The translations under genes were made by a program, and so were the position numbers. A stretch of DNA of 64,000 nt from Climacium dendroides (taxonomy: Eukaryota > Streptophyta > Bryopsida > Hypnales > Climaciaceae). Every line of letters begins with the position of its first letter. Within the stretch, counting starts at the first letter, position 1. The stretch is taken from NCBI GenBank assembly GCA_950106755.1, contig OX467089.1:27757345-27821344 (forward strand), read 5' to 3'. Of this stretch, positions 46,254 through 56,191 are shown piece after piece. The notes beneath the pieces are model-generated. The model ran no database searches and was not told where the DNA came from. It was given only the letters and a program-made list of their open reading frames with translations.

Positions 46254-49200
46254 CTATTCTGGAAGTGTGGTCATGGCAGCCTGAAGTAGCAACAACTTCA
46301 ATTCATTGAAGCTATAGCTTGGTGCATGAATAAATTTGTCTTCATAGACATCCATCTTGCAAAAGTACCTATACAAATAGTACAAGTGTTTACAGTTCAC
46401 GTATTGCTGCCGACCTCCAATTGCAGAAACTGCCATATTCACAAAGTCTGGGCATGTGCATGTGGGAAATTGGCCCATCGTAACTCTGTATGTATTTTTG
46501 TTAGAGTCTGACCCTGTCTCTAACTCCACAATTGTACCAAGGCCTGGAAAAGGGAGCAGTGTTACTCCCAAAATTTGTCCTTTAACATTGCCTGCGCTTT
46601 CCCACTTGTTCCGTTGCTCGGGAGTAGGCGCATTTGCAATCCTTCGAACTGCTTTGTTGTTCCTCATTGTTGAATACACATTTGAGTTTAGTGGCGGAGG
46701 GTTGTCATACAAAACCGGCTTGAATAGCTTAGACATGTAGAATAGCCGACGTGGTGATAGAATTCGTTGTTCTTGGAGGTGAAATCCAGCATGTTGCAGC
46801 AACAAGGTCTCTTTGCGGGTCAAGTTTGTTCCAAAGAGAACAGGCCAAACCTCTGGCACCTCTGGCCAATCCAAAACCCATTTGCACTTTGTTCCCTTCA
46901 CGCATCGCTCAATATCATCCCAACAGAACCAAAAATTAGCCACCACCTCTCGCTTACTACCATATTCTTCTTTCCTGCCGCGGTAAGTAGGAGCTGGAGT
47001 TCCCTTCTTTCCTTTTGCAATCTTGCTAATGCACTTGATGTTAGACCTGGACTGCTGAGCTTGACATCTTGCGTTGAATTTGTGGCTAATTCTAGCAATG
47101 TACCAGTTGGATGCATCGCAGTCGCTTTCAAATGCTACATTCACATACCCAGAAGTGTTTGCTTGAATTTGCTTACCTTTGTCTGGAGAAGATTGAGAAG
47201 CATTCGTGGTGGATCGTGTTTTGACACAGGGTTGGGAAAAATTGATCTTGTCAGGTCTGTGTGAGTCTCCTGCATCACCGATGGGCACATCCAACTTCCT
47301 CTTAGTGCTCCCAAAGATTTCTTCTCCTTCCAAGTGTGGCACTCTAGTTCCCATGTTCTCTGCCCCAGGCAATGTGTTCAGTGCCTCTGCAATTTTTTGG
47401 GGGTCTCCGCTTCTTCTTGCAGCTCTCAACCTCAACTCCCCTTTTGATGGTCCTGATTCCGCTGCAGAACCTTTCAAGTATGCACGGTAGTTTGTCATTT
47501 GCATCTAAGCGCGGATACCGTCGTCACATGTGGCATCGAACAAACTGTTGCCTTGCTTCCCGGACATTTGTAGCCACTTGTTATGCACCATTTCGGATAG
47601 ATTGCATGATGGCAAATCCAACATCTCCTCCAAATTCAATTTCTGAATTTTGTAATCAAAGGTATAACAGAGTTAATAACAAATATTCACCACCGTTGTA
47701 ACTTGTAGCATCTTCATAAATAATTTTCATTACTTTTATAGTTCTATACGACGAAAGACAAGTACTGACTTCTGATAGTAGAAATCTACTGCTACCGCCA
47801 AACACAACACATCTAGCCTAGTTAAAAACCCAAACCTAAAATAACTGAAAACAATTATGAAATGCAACTATCAATTCAGGTTTAGGGACACAAGTTACAA
47901 GAATCAAGGGGGTCCCCTCCCCACCTCCGACACATGCCTCGGATCCGAGGCACGTATTGGAGGTGGGGAGGGGACCCCTAAGTTTTATTTCCCAAGAGAG
48001 AAAATTGGGCATATTTTATCAAAAAAATTTGAGAGAACTATAACTGTCGCCCCTATTAAAATTTAATTCAGACTCTTCCATTTAGAAAACAGGTAAGGCC
48101 TCATCCAATGGACTATTCATGTCTCAAATCGAAGGCATGTTTTCCTACTATGTGAAGTGTCCCAACTTCTTGATAAATAGAAATAAAATGTAAAACTTAA
48201 TTAACAAAAAGAAGTTCAGAAAAAGTTCTTTATGAAGTACAAAGAACATCATCATACAAAGTGAGCCAGAGATTCCTAAGCACTTAAACACATTTGCGGA
48301 CAAAATTGACTCACCAAGTCCATGAAGCCTCCCCATTGACGGTATCTGAAATGCCAGAAAGCAAGCCAATGGTCCAGGTGATGTAAGCCTTCTTCGTTGG
48401 CCGCACCAGATGACAACCACCAAGACCGTATTGCGAGATAACGGACCTTTGCTTGGTCCATATTCTTTGAATCTTTGTATTGCTTGCACAAAGTTAAATG
48501 TTGTTGTTGAAAAACTTCCTTGATGTACTTTTGTGTGTGCTTGTGAAGAGAGGTACTCCAATGCAATAAGCATGTCCGCTCACGATTCTCCATTTCAACA
48601 TTGGCAAAACCAGTGCCATACACTATCCGCATTGCATTCCAATTGGCCATGGCACTATCTGCCATGAATCCCTTGAAGTTGGGGTTTGCTACTCCGTGGT
48701 GTTGCATAACCGCGTTCAAGCTCCGCCAAAACTGTACTTGCACTTCGGTATCTTCGGATTGCATATCGCACAGTGCAATCGTCATCACTTTTTTGTAGTT
48801 GGTATTATACACGTGGCAAGCCATTGTGGTCCACTCCTTTACTTGCTTCACGTGGTCAAACATTAACCACGCATTCTGCAGGTCTCCATCCGGTTGCATT
48901 CGCTTCACGAGGTCGACTCCACTTCCTGGTCCCTCGGTGAGTATCTTGAAAATGTAAACCTTCTCTTTGCCTTGACCTGGGAAGACACTGTCATGTATGA
49001 ACTCAAACTTAGACTCCTTCATGGTCATGATGTTGTCAATTATCCCTCCTAGGTTGTTTGAGCGGAAAGAAGAGATGACATTTCGAATACTTGGACTACT
49101 CAAGTATTGGAAGCGGTCCATGACCTCTTCCATTTCGTCAGCTTTTAGCATCTGCTTCTCTCCATCTCCATTGTGGAATAGATAGCTTCCGAGGAAGTCC

Positions 49201-50471
49201 TTACTAGCTGAGAGAGTGATTGCAGAGTTTGTGGCCGTGGGTGTTTTTGCCACTTCTTCTGCAATGAGTCCGTGTATTAGGGTGGTAGAGTCCCTGTACA
49301 TGCCTGTAGCAACCGGGTGGCCATGCTCTCCGAAGTAAATAGCCGCCCTCGTCATTTCAGGGTTTTTAGAATACACAAAATATATCCTAGCCTTGCATGC
49401 GCCTAGACACTAGGGAGCCAACTTGCAAACCTTGCACACTAGAGTGGAGTCCTTTGGGGGGGCTTCACCGGGGGCGAAAGGGAACACAGTGTAGCCACTC
49501 CACTCAATTTCATTTTTCTTTGAAGCTCTCTTCATGTACTCACAATTGACATTCTCACAAGCAAGATGGCCAGCACAGTAGGACTTACGAAATGTTAGGT
49601 TGTCGAAGTTCTGGATATTGGTAGTCACAAGCTTGCACCATGGATGTCCATCGTAACGCTTGTCCATTCCCTCCAAGTTCTTGGCTCCCGACGAAGATGA
49701 AGATGCCCCACAAGGAGGCAATTCGAAGATGACATCTCCGTTGTAAACTGTTGGAAGGAATGGAACTCTTTGGTGCTTCACTGTGCTGAAATCCATAGCG
49801 GACAACTCGTTCCGAGAGCGCTGCATACTACCAAGTCCCTTCAGACACTCCATAATGCTTTTCCTGGTTTCAACAGGATGGGGCGGTGGGGGGAGTGAGA
49901 ATGAGGAATTGGAGAGACTTCTTGACAAGATTCTACATGAGGATTTTAGCATAGTGGGCTGGACAGATGCCATGCGGAATGAATCCTCCTCTCTTTGAGC
50001 ATTAATATTGGAGGATTCACCTTCAGATTCACTTGACAACTCTATGATTGGATCTAACTTCTCCTCTTTCACAACAAGAAGCTTGGAAGGCATATGTAGC
50101 ACACTTGGAACATCTGTTGACGGACTGAGTGACACAGTGTGAGTAGTGACTGGCATATTCACGGTAGAATTATCTGACTGTCGACTTTGGATTTCTGTTG
50201 ACGCACCTAGCATGGAGAGTGGAAGTCCGTATGCTCTGTAATTTCTTGGACCAAGATACCAACAATGCGTCCCATCATCGTCAGACCTCACTACCGGAAC
50301 AGATTGAATCACTTCGCCAGTTTTGGACATTTTCTCCTCCTCAACGTAGATGGACGTTTCTACAAACCTAAAACGGATGTGCAGAAGGTGACTAGGAACT
50401 CTAGCGTGACCACCATGAACAATTGGGAACACTACAAGTATATCATAACCGTCTACTCTAATGGAAGCCAT
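46254..50471 (-). pseudogene. Element B Mutator-like transposase with two in-frame TAG codons
   Basis: Exon 1 is 50471-48315 (719 codons) and exon 2 is 47642-46254 (463 codons), with GTGAGT donor and TTCAG acceptor. Domains: N-terminal I-R-V-D-G-Y-D segment; S/T-rich linker with a conserved D-L/N-S-S-E-S-E-G-E-S; zinc-binding region from about residue 295 (C-A-G-H, then C-K-V-C, ending G-H-P-V); DDE-type core (about 540-615: F-D-H-V-K, A-L-C-D-M-Q-S-E-D, G-F-M-A-D-S-A-M-A-N-W-N-A); helical H-W-S-T-S-L-H-K-H-T region; SWIM finger (about 1113-1140: C-T-C-P, then C-K-H). Stops: TAG at 49412-49410 (K in A) and TAG at 47507-47505 (W in A). Family assignment rests on the SWIM finger plus the 10-bp duplications. 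Without the two stops the frame is complete. Confidence 0.85.
47909..47978. repeat. Intronic hairpin h9 (core TCGGATCCGA)
   Basis: Nearly perfect 35-nt arms: GGGGTCCCCTCCCCACCTCC pairs exactly with the right side, then a six-base mismatch patch, then TGCCTCGGATCC. It lies in the intron of the element B transposase gene, as h1 and h2 do in A, but with unrelated arms. Confidence 0.95.
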
Positions 50472-53400
50472 CTTTGCAGCAAAGGGAGAATGTCAAGGAA
50501 CAAGGAGAAGCCCAAGCAACCAAGAAGATGAGCTCCACAGCAAAAAGGTATGGGTTCTCAATGATAGTGGTGCATCTTTGGTTTGTCCTATAGCAATCAT
50601 ATGTTAAAACCAATTAGCAAAATCTTAACACCTATTTGCAACATCTTTGATATAATTTGAAACGATATGGCAATTGAGATTGAAGAAAATTAATTAGTTC
50701 AAAGGTCATTTCAAATTCTTACGTGACTGCTAAGCACAAGGAACACTCTAACAACATAGTGATGCCTAGAAGTATGCCTCCCAAATAAATATTGGGAACA
50801 GTACATTTAGGAATCCAATCAAAATTAATTACTTTAATAATTGAAATGCTCCTTACAAAAGCACTAGCACATATAGCTTGATATGAAGAGGCGAAAATGA
50901 ATCACAAAGAAATTTTGGTGACAATATATCCTGGAATCCACTCAATAGAAATTAGTTTTGTAATTAAAACCGCTCCTTAAAAAAGAACTTGCACAATGAG
51001 GATGACATGAATATGCATAATTGCACCCATCAAATTCTATTCCTTAAATTAATGATTGGCATATCTTGAAATTAATAATTATGCTAGGATGCTACGAAAT
51101 TTACTTTTGGGAAGATGTCATGAAGTAAGGCACAACGAAATATTAGTGATGATGTGCAATACAGAAAATTTAGTCTCTAATAACACGAGGTACTAACCTC
51201 CTAATAAAAAAACATTGCCAATATAGAGAAATTTTTTATTACCATAATTTGATGACATAGCTAATTTTTAAACTACATTTTCACCTTGGACACCTCCTTA
51301 ATTTTAAGGTTCTGATTTAGTCAATTAAAATACCCATACCATAATACTGATTATTGTCTATGCAACTAAATGCATACACGATACACTAAGAACTTCGTTT
51401 ATATTCATCCAACAACATTGAAGGCACTTGGTACTTTATTTCATAGATTGTGGGGTAGATTGCATGAAATCAAATCCAAATTTAAAATTCATGGTTTAAG
51501 AGCCCTTCAAATTCTAGGCAACCATAATTGGCAGAGCTCATTAAATGGGGAGCAATTCATGAATAGAGCAACACTAATAAGGATTTTTGGCACACCATTA
51601 GAGGGAAGAACAAGTACTTTGTCAGAGTGAACGTTGTACATTGAGAAAGTAGTTTCGCCCTGTCAGGGTTTAATTTTAATGGAATCGGCGGTGCCCTCAT
51701 GTGTACTGACAGTCCTATTATGGTCAGGGCCAACCTATCAAAAAAGGATTTGACGGCCGACGTCCTTCACAGCCAAAGGCACCCACAAACAAAGAAAATT
51801 CGCATGTGTGTTGTCATTGTAGATTCAAATTTTGGCGGCTATTGATAGGAATGCCTAGCCAAACGTATAAGGCTTCATGTGCTTCCTTTAGTTTTCATTG
51901 TCTTCCGGTTGTTTTCAGTTCTGTAGTATAGTTGAGAGCGACGATGGCGATGCCCTCAATTTTCCCTTCATGCTTGTAGGGTGCGAGGTTAGTGAGGTTG
52001 TTTGTGTGAGGCCCAAACAAAGAAGAAAGAGACGAGGGTCCTTTTACTTTTCTTCAGCTAGAGAGCTAAAGCGGTCGAGGATGAAAAGAGGTATACGAGG
52101 AGCGCCAAAGTCCGAGGAGAAATTGTCTCTAGATCTTCGTAGAATTCTGCAGTTCGAGAGCGGGAGTATCGTCGGGCAAGAGGATGTCCCTGGTGAAAAT
52201 GTCCAACTTGTTGGAGAGGCCTCAGCAGACAGTTTGAGCTCTGGACGCGGGAAGAACACAGTCGACGTCTCAAATGTAAGCACAACATCTTTGTGTTTTC
52301 TTTAAAAACTATTTAGGTCCCTTGGTTTCTTTCCAGTGAAAGAATTGTCTTCACTCTACTCCTCTAAGGAAAGCTTGTAGAGTCATGTGGCCTCCTTGTT
52401 TGTTCATGGAACAAAGTTGGAAGGATTGCAATCACATGCAAGTATATTGAGATTCACAGTAATAGTTTAGAAGAGGTAACTGCAGGGTTCATGGATGTGC
52501 TACAAAAGTTCAAGAATAGAGAGACTTCATTCGAAACAACTGTAACTCAAATATCTAGAACAACGATCGTGAAGAAAAACACTATCAGGTTTTGCTAGAG
52601 TAGATTTTAAATGCTAAAATTAGGGACCTTGGAGACATGCACATACACAGTACTGGGTTTCTATAAGAGACCAATTGACCATTTCAAAATAGCCTTGTAA
52701 GTGCACCCTGTAGAATCCAAGTAGAATCTGCAGCTTGTAAGTTCTAACGCACTTACAAATTTCAACCACATTAGTATTGCACTCTTTCTGTCAATACGAG
52801 AATGATACTGTTGTTATTTCCTATATGGAAAACCTCCAAAGAATGAAACTAACTTTCGTACTAGAATTCAAAAGACCAAAGTTTTGGGTACTATGGCTTG
52901 TGAAATTCGAAAAAGCTTTGGCAACAGAGTCGTTTTCAATTTCAGTGTCGTTCTCACTGTGCTCCTCTTTGTCCCTGTTTTTTATATCACATGGAAGGTG
53001 ACTTGAATTTTGTATAGCATTCAAGGTAAGTGTTTCAACATGTAGAAATTCTCTTTTGGGAAGTGTCTTCACTAAAGCTCTATAGAGACTAATGAAATCA
53101 AAAAATTTGTAAAATCTCTTACAGTATCCAGGATGCTAATATGGGGATGACTTGAGGACTAGTCCCTACACTTTGAAGAGTTAATATACTTTCAAAACCG
53201 TAAAATACAAAAAATAGGATTGCCAATGAAGAGCGGATTTGCACCAGTAGAAATAGAATTCAATATGTGAAAGTTCTTGAACATATTCTCGTAAGCATAG
53301 TTTCTTGGGGCTCAGTTCAATCTTCCTGATTTCATTTTAAAAATGTAGTGCACGATGGACGTAAGCTAGAATCTCCTGTAATTTTTTGAGGACCTCCTAC

Positions 53401-53517
53401 TGGTGCACCTTGGTGAAACCAGGATCCGGAATTCTGAAGTTCGGCAAATGTAACCGATAGTCTAATTTGGAATCACATATAAAAAAATTTGGGCGTTCAG
53501 TTTGGCCGTTCAGTGAG
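50472..53517. promoter_or_regulatory. Divergent intergenic region of element B
   Basis: The spacer between the transposase start and the 5' part of the methyltransferase gene should include both promoters. It is mostly AT-rich. One open frame (51898-52305, plus) is basic in its first half (R-P-K-Q-R-R-K-R-R-G) and ends at a plausible donor (AAT|GTAAGC at about 52275). It has no counterpart I can see in A, so I do not call it a gene. Confidence 0.4.
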
Positions 53518-53680
53518 GCTATCTAGGAATCCAGTGTACATGACTTCACCGAGGAAGCACGCCAAGGATCCAGCAACGTGGGCGAATCCACGTCAGTCCA
53601 CCGTTGACGCTATCTGGGAATCTAGTGTGCATGACTTCACCGAGGTAGCCCGCCAAGGATCCAGCAACGTGGGCGACAAA
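53518..53680 (+). repeat. Two 70-bp direct repeats, offset 91 bp
   Basis: GCTATCT(A/G)GGAATC(C/T)AGTGT and the following TGACTTCACCGAGG and AGGATCCAGCAACGTGGGCGA occur starting at 53518 and 53609. They lie upstream of the putative first exon of the element B methyltransferase gene. Confidence 0.85.
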
Positions 53681-53891
53681 ATTAGAAACCACTACATTTC
53701 CGGAGATAACCTCACCTGCTTCAAGCCTTATTTGGAATTCCGTGGTCCTCCTTGCTGCTCCATCCACATCGTAGCTGTACTCGATGATTGACAGTGTGTG
53801 CACCTCCATTTGCAAACATTCTCGCATTCTCCCGAAGTCGGTCCGGCAGCAGGTGTGGGAACTGAGCGAACTCTCGTGTGATTTGCAGAGT

Positions 53892-53972
53892 ATGACGATG
53901 AGGAGCACCAGGAGCTGTGGCCGTGGAGGCATTCAAGAACCCGCTCCAGCTGTTGCGCCGGCTCGAACAAAG
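53892..53972 (+). other. Candidate first exon of the element B methyltransferase gene
   Basis: An ATG (M-T-M-R-S-T-R-S) opens 27 codons ending at AAAG|GTAACC. It is in the same relative place as the A exon 21825-21941 and is also R/P-rich. The phase does not fit the next exon as I read it, so it is tentative. Confidence 0.3.
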
Positions 53973-54295
53973 GTAACCTTTCCCAGTTGTGTTGCTTGAT
54001 GAGATTCGTGAGTCTGGTGTGTGAGTACATTACGTGGAGCTTGAGTGTGGCGCGTAAGATCGCATGCGGAGCTTGAGTGTGTCAATGCTTAGATAGCATA
54101 AGTCGTTCGTGAATCGCGCACTAATCCTTGTAGCTTGAAAGTGCTGGGGTTAGCCTTTCAGATTCACGCAGTCGGCAAAGATGGAAGATTGATTTTCTTT
54201 CTGCTGAACACTGTTGGCCACGGCAGAATTCCGTTCCACCTTGAGTGTCAAGAGAATATGATCGTGCAGTACGGGCAAGAAAAATTAGAATCTAC

Positions 54296-54365
54296 GGGGT
54301 CCAGCCGGGAGGCGCCGGTGTAGCTTCGGATCCGAAGCACCTCCAGGCCCTCAACCACGGACCCC
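54296..54365. repeat. Intronic hairpin h10 (core TTCGGATCCGAA)
   Basis: The arms start GGGGTCCAGCC and end CCACGGACCCC, with imperfect pairing between them and a stem of the core plus GC. It lies in the leader intron region of the element B methyltransferase gene. Confidence 0.65.
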
Positions 54366-54554
54366 GACCTTTTCACAAAATTCACGTAAGACTATCCAGC
54401 AAGCTCAATTCGATCTAACCGAATGAAACTGCTCGGAAGAATGCTCGGGGGATTTTTCGGGGGTTCAATACTTAAGGGAGGAGCAATTGAGTTTTCGGGG
54501 GGAATCAGTGACGTCGGGGGCGGTTTGGGGAATCTGGGCAGTTGGCCATGTTTT

Positions 54555-54660
54555 TATTGGAGGCACCACCTGGCCGAAATCAACCCTACACCATTTTTTT
54601 TGGAGGCACCACTTGGACTGAAATTAACTTGCACATTTTTTTGGGAGGCACCACCTGGAC
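54555..54660 (+). repeat. Three direct repeats of about 43-47 bp
   Basis: GGAGGCACCAC(C/T)TGG(A/C)C followed by GAAAT(T/C)AAC and CACATTTTTT-like ends occurs about three times (near 54557, 54602 and 54644). The sequence is the reverse complement of parts of the arm of h11. Confidence 0.75.
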
Positions 54661-54824
54661 TGAAATTAACTTGCACATTCTTTTTTTGAAATTTCTGGGG
54701 TCCTCGGCAATCGGCCAGGTGGTGCCTCGGATCACCCTTGGATCACCCTCGGATCCGAGGCACCACCTGGCCGACTGCCGAAGACCCCAAAAATTTCAAA
54801 AAAAGAATGTGCAAGTTAATTTCA
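54661..54824. repeat. Intronic hairpin h11, long arms (core TCGGATCCGA)
   Basis: Arms of about 78 bp, both starting TGAAATTAACTTGCACATTC, then GGGGTC(C/T)TCGGCA, then GGCCAGGTGGTGCCTCGGAT. Only a few mismatches are present. The left arm has a short extra GGATCACCC at the centre. Confidence 0.95.
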
Positions 54825-54996
54825 GTGCATGCTCGTTTGAAACGCTGAGATGAGTTTTGGGTGCCTCGATTGTGAATTGACTGCGATAACTTGATGGAAT
54901 CTGAAAACACGTAAGGAAGTTGCATGAGTACTCCCAGGGAGGAGGGAGTTTGTGCGCCTGGGGGAAGGGTAATTTTTAAAAAGGATGTTTTTTTAT

Positions 54997-55086
54997 GGAA
55001 ATTTCTAGGGTCCTGGGCAGTTGGCCAGGTGGTGCCTCGGATCCGAGGTACCACTTGGCCGACTGCCCAGGACCCCAGAAATTTCC
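54997..55086. repeat. Intronic hairpin h12 (core TCGGATCCGA)
   Basis: 45-nt arms: GGAAATTTCT(A/G)GGGTCCTGG, then GGCAGT(T/C)GGCCA, then GGTGGTGCCTCGGATCC with three or four mismatches. Arm sequence is related to h11 but offset 0.3 kb. Confidence 0.95.
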
Positions 55087-55604
55087 CAAAAAATATTTGC
55101 AAGTTAATTTCAGTCCATGCATGTGAGTTTCAGTCTAGGCATGTGAGTTTCAGTCCAAGCATGTGAATTTCAGTCCAGGCATGTCACTGGTTTCTCTTAG
55201 CGCTCGTGACGGTCACGGCGCTCGTGACGCTGGTGACGCGAGTGGCGCTCGCGATTGCAGTGTGGCGCTTGTTGCCAAATTAGTGAAAAGTTCATTTTTT
55301 GTTAGTCTTTAGTAGGTTTAGCAAGGGTGGACCAAATGACCTTTGAAGATTTAGGGATCCAAGGCACCTCCCATGGTTGAGGATTTAGGGCCCTAGTACT
55401 GCCAAAAAGATTAAGGCATCCTGAATGAAAGTCAATATTTTGGATGTACATGTGTGGAGATGCCTAGTCCAAAATTTTAATTGACTTTGTTGGTGATGAT
55501 CTTCACATTTACTTTTAGTTTTAAGGCTTGCTAGTTTAGATGTTTTTTTATACCCGTTTCAAAATTATATCTAACTTTATCATTGGTGCCTATCTTCAAA
55601 CAAG
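55087..55604. other. Remaining part of the leader intron of element B
   Basis: It contains four copies of CA(T/G)G(C/T)ATGT(G/C)A(G/A/C)T-type short repeats at about 55116-55190 and a GGCGCTCGTGACG cluster at 55198-55270. No gene. Confidence 0.5.
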
Positions 55605-56004
55605 ACGAGGCCAAGAAAGAGCTTCACCCACAGTGACACCTATTCAGACGCCAGTCAGTGCTGAGGCAGAATCATCTCAGCCTCTTGCACCGTTGCAAGA
55701 GACTGAGATGGAGGTGTCAATCGAATCGAAGGACAAGAACGTTGTCGGTGATCAACCAGAAGACGAAGAGGTATTGATTACTTTTGATGATGTCCTAGAC
55801 GCTGTGGACAACTTCCATGACACATTTGAGACTAGTGTGCAAAGTCAAGCGTGTGTTCAAGGACCTCAGAAGCGTGCACGCCACCATTCCCCACCATTAG
55901 CATCAGCTGAGACGGACGATTTCTATAGTAGTGCCCAAAATTTTGGAGATCCAATCTGCATCCTTTTGAGCTCAGAGTCGGATGAAGATGTAGAGATTGA
56001 TTGA
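55605..56004 (+). CDS. Acidic exon or small protein upstream of the ParB domain (element B)
   Basis: The frame preserves the block F-D-D-V-L-D-A-V-D, which A has at 25020-25478 as F-D-D-I-M-D-A-C-D. Both end in an acidic D-x-x-I-[DE] followed by TGA. Two readings are possible: a separate small acidic protein, or an exon spliced at GAT|GTAGAG (55989/55990; same site in A at 25463/25464), which would join it in phase to the ParB exon. The second is favoured because the A ParB exon lacks an ATG. The upstream end of the exon is uncertain. Confidence 0.55.
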
Positions 56005-56191
56005 CTCTAGTGAGATACAGGGATGTAGTTCTTGAGATAGTTGCATTCCATGAAATCCCATTACAAGAATGATTGATTGTATTATCTATTGTTTCATTAT
56101 GGAGTTCATCAATTTTTCAATGTCAGTATGTCTCTACATTTATCTTGGCTATTTCAAATGTAATACAACTTCTCATGTTTTTAACTTGCAG

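Noticed and set aside
14958..50471. UAG read as a sense codon or readthrough to explain the many in-frame TAGs
   Set aside because: TAG replaces different residues in different places (W, Q, others), and TAG is also used as the normal terminal stop of both methyltransferase genes, the Crinkler-type gene and the B transposase.
51898..52305. Third gene of element B
   Set aside because: It has a coding-like basic stretch, but no counterpart is seen in A, no known domain, and only one weak splice signal.
16482..55086. CRISPR-like array or rho-independent terminators as an explanation for the hairpins
   Set aside because: There is no regular spacing or constant repeat, the genes are eukaryotic with introns, and the hairpins lie within introns, not after genes.
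55540..55604. Start of the acidic ORF at the ATG of 55540
   Set aside because: The extra residues are hydrophobic and not conserved in A; they look like intron sequence before the acceptor CAAACAAG.
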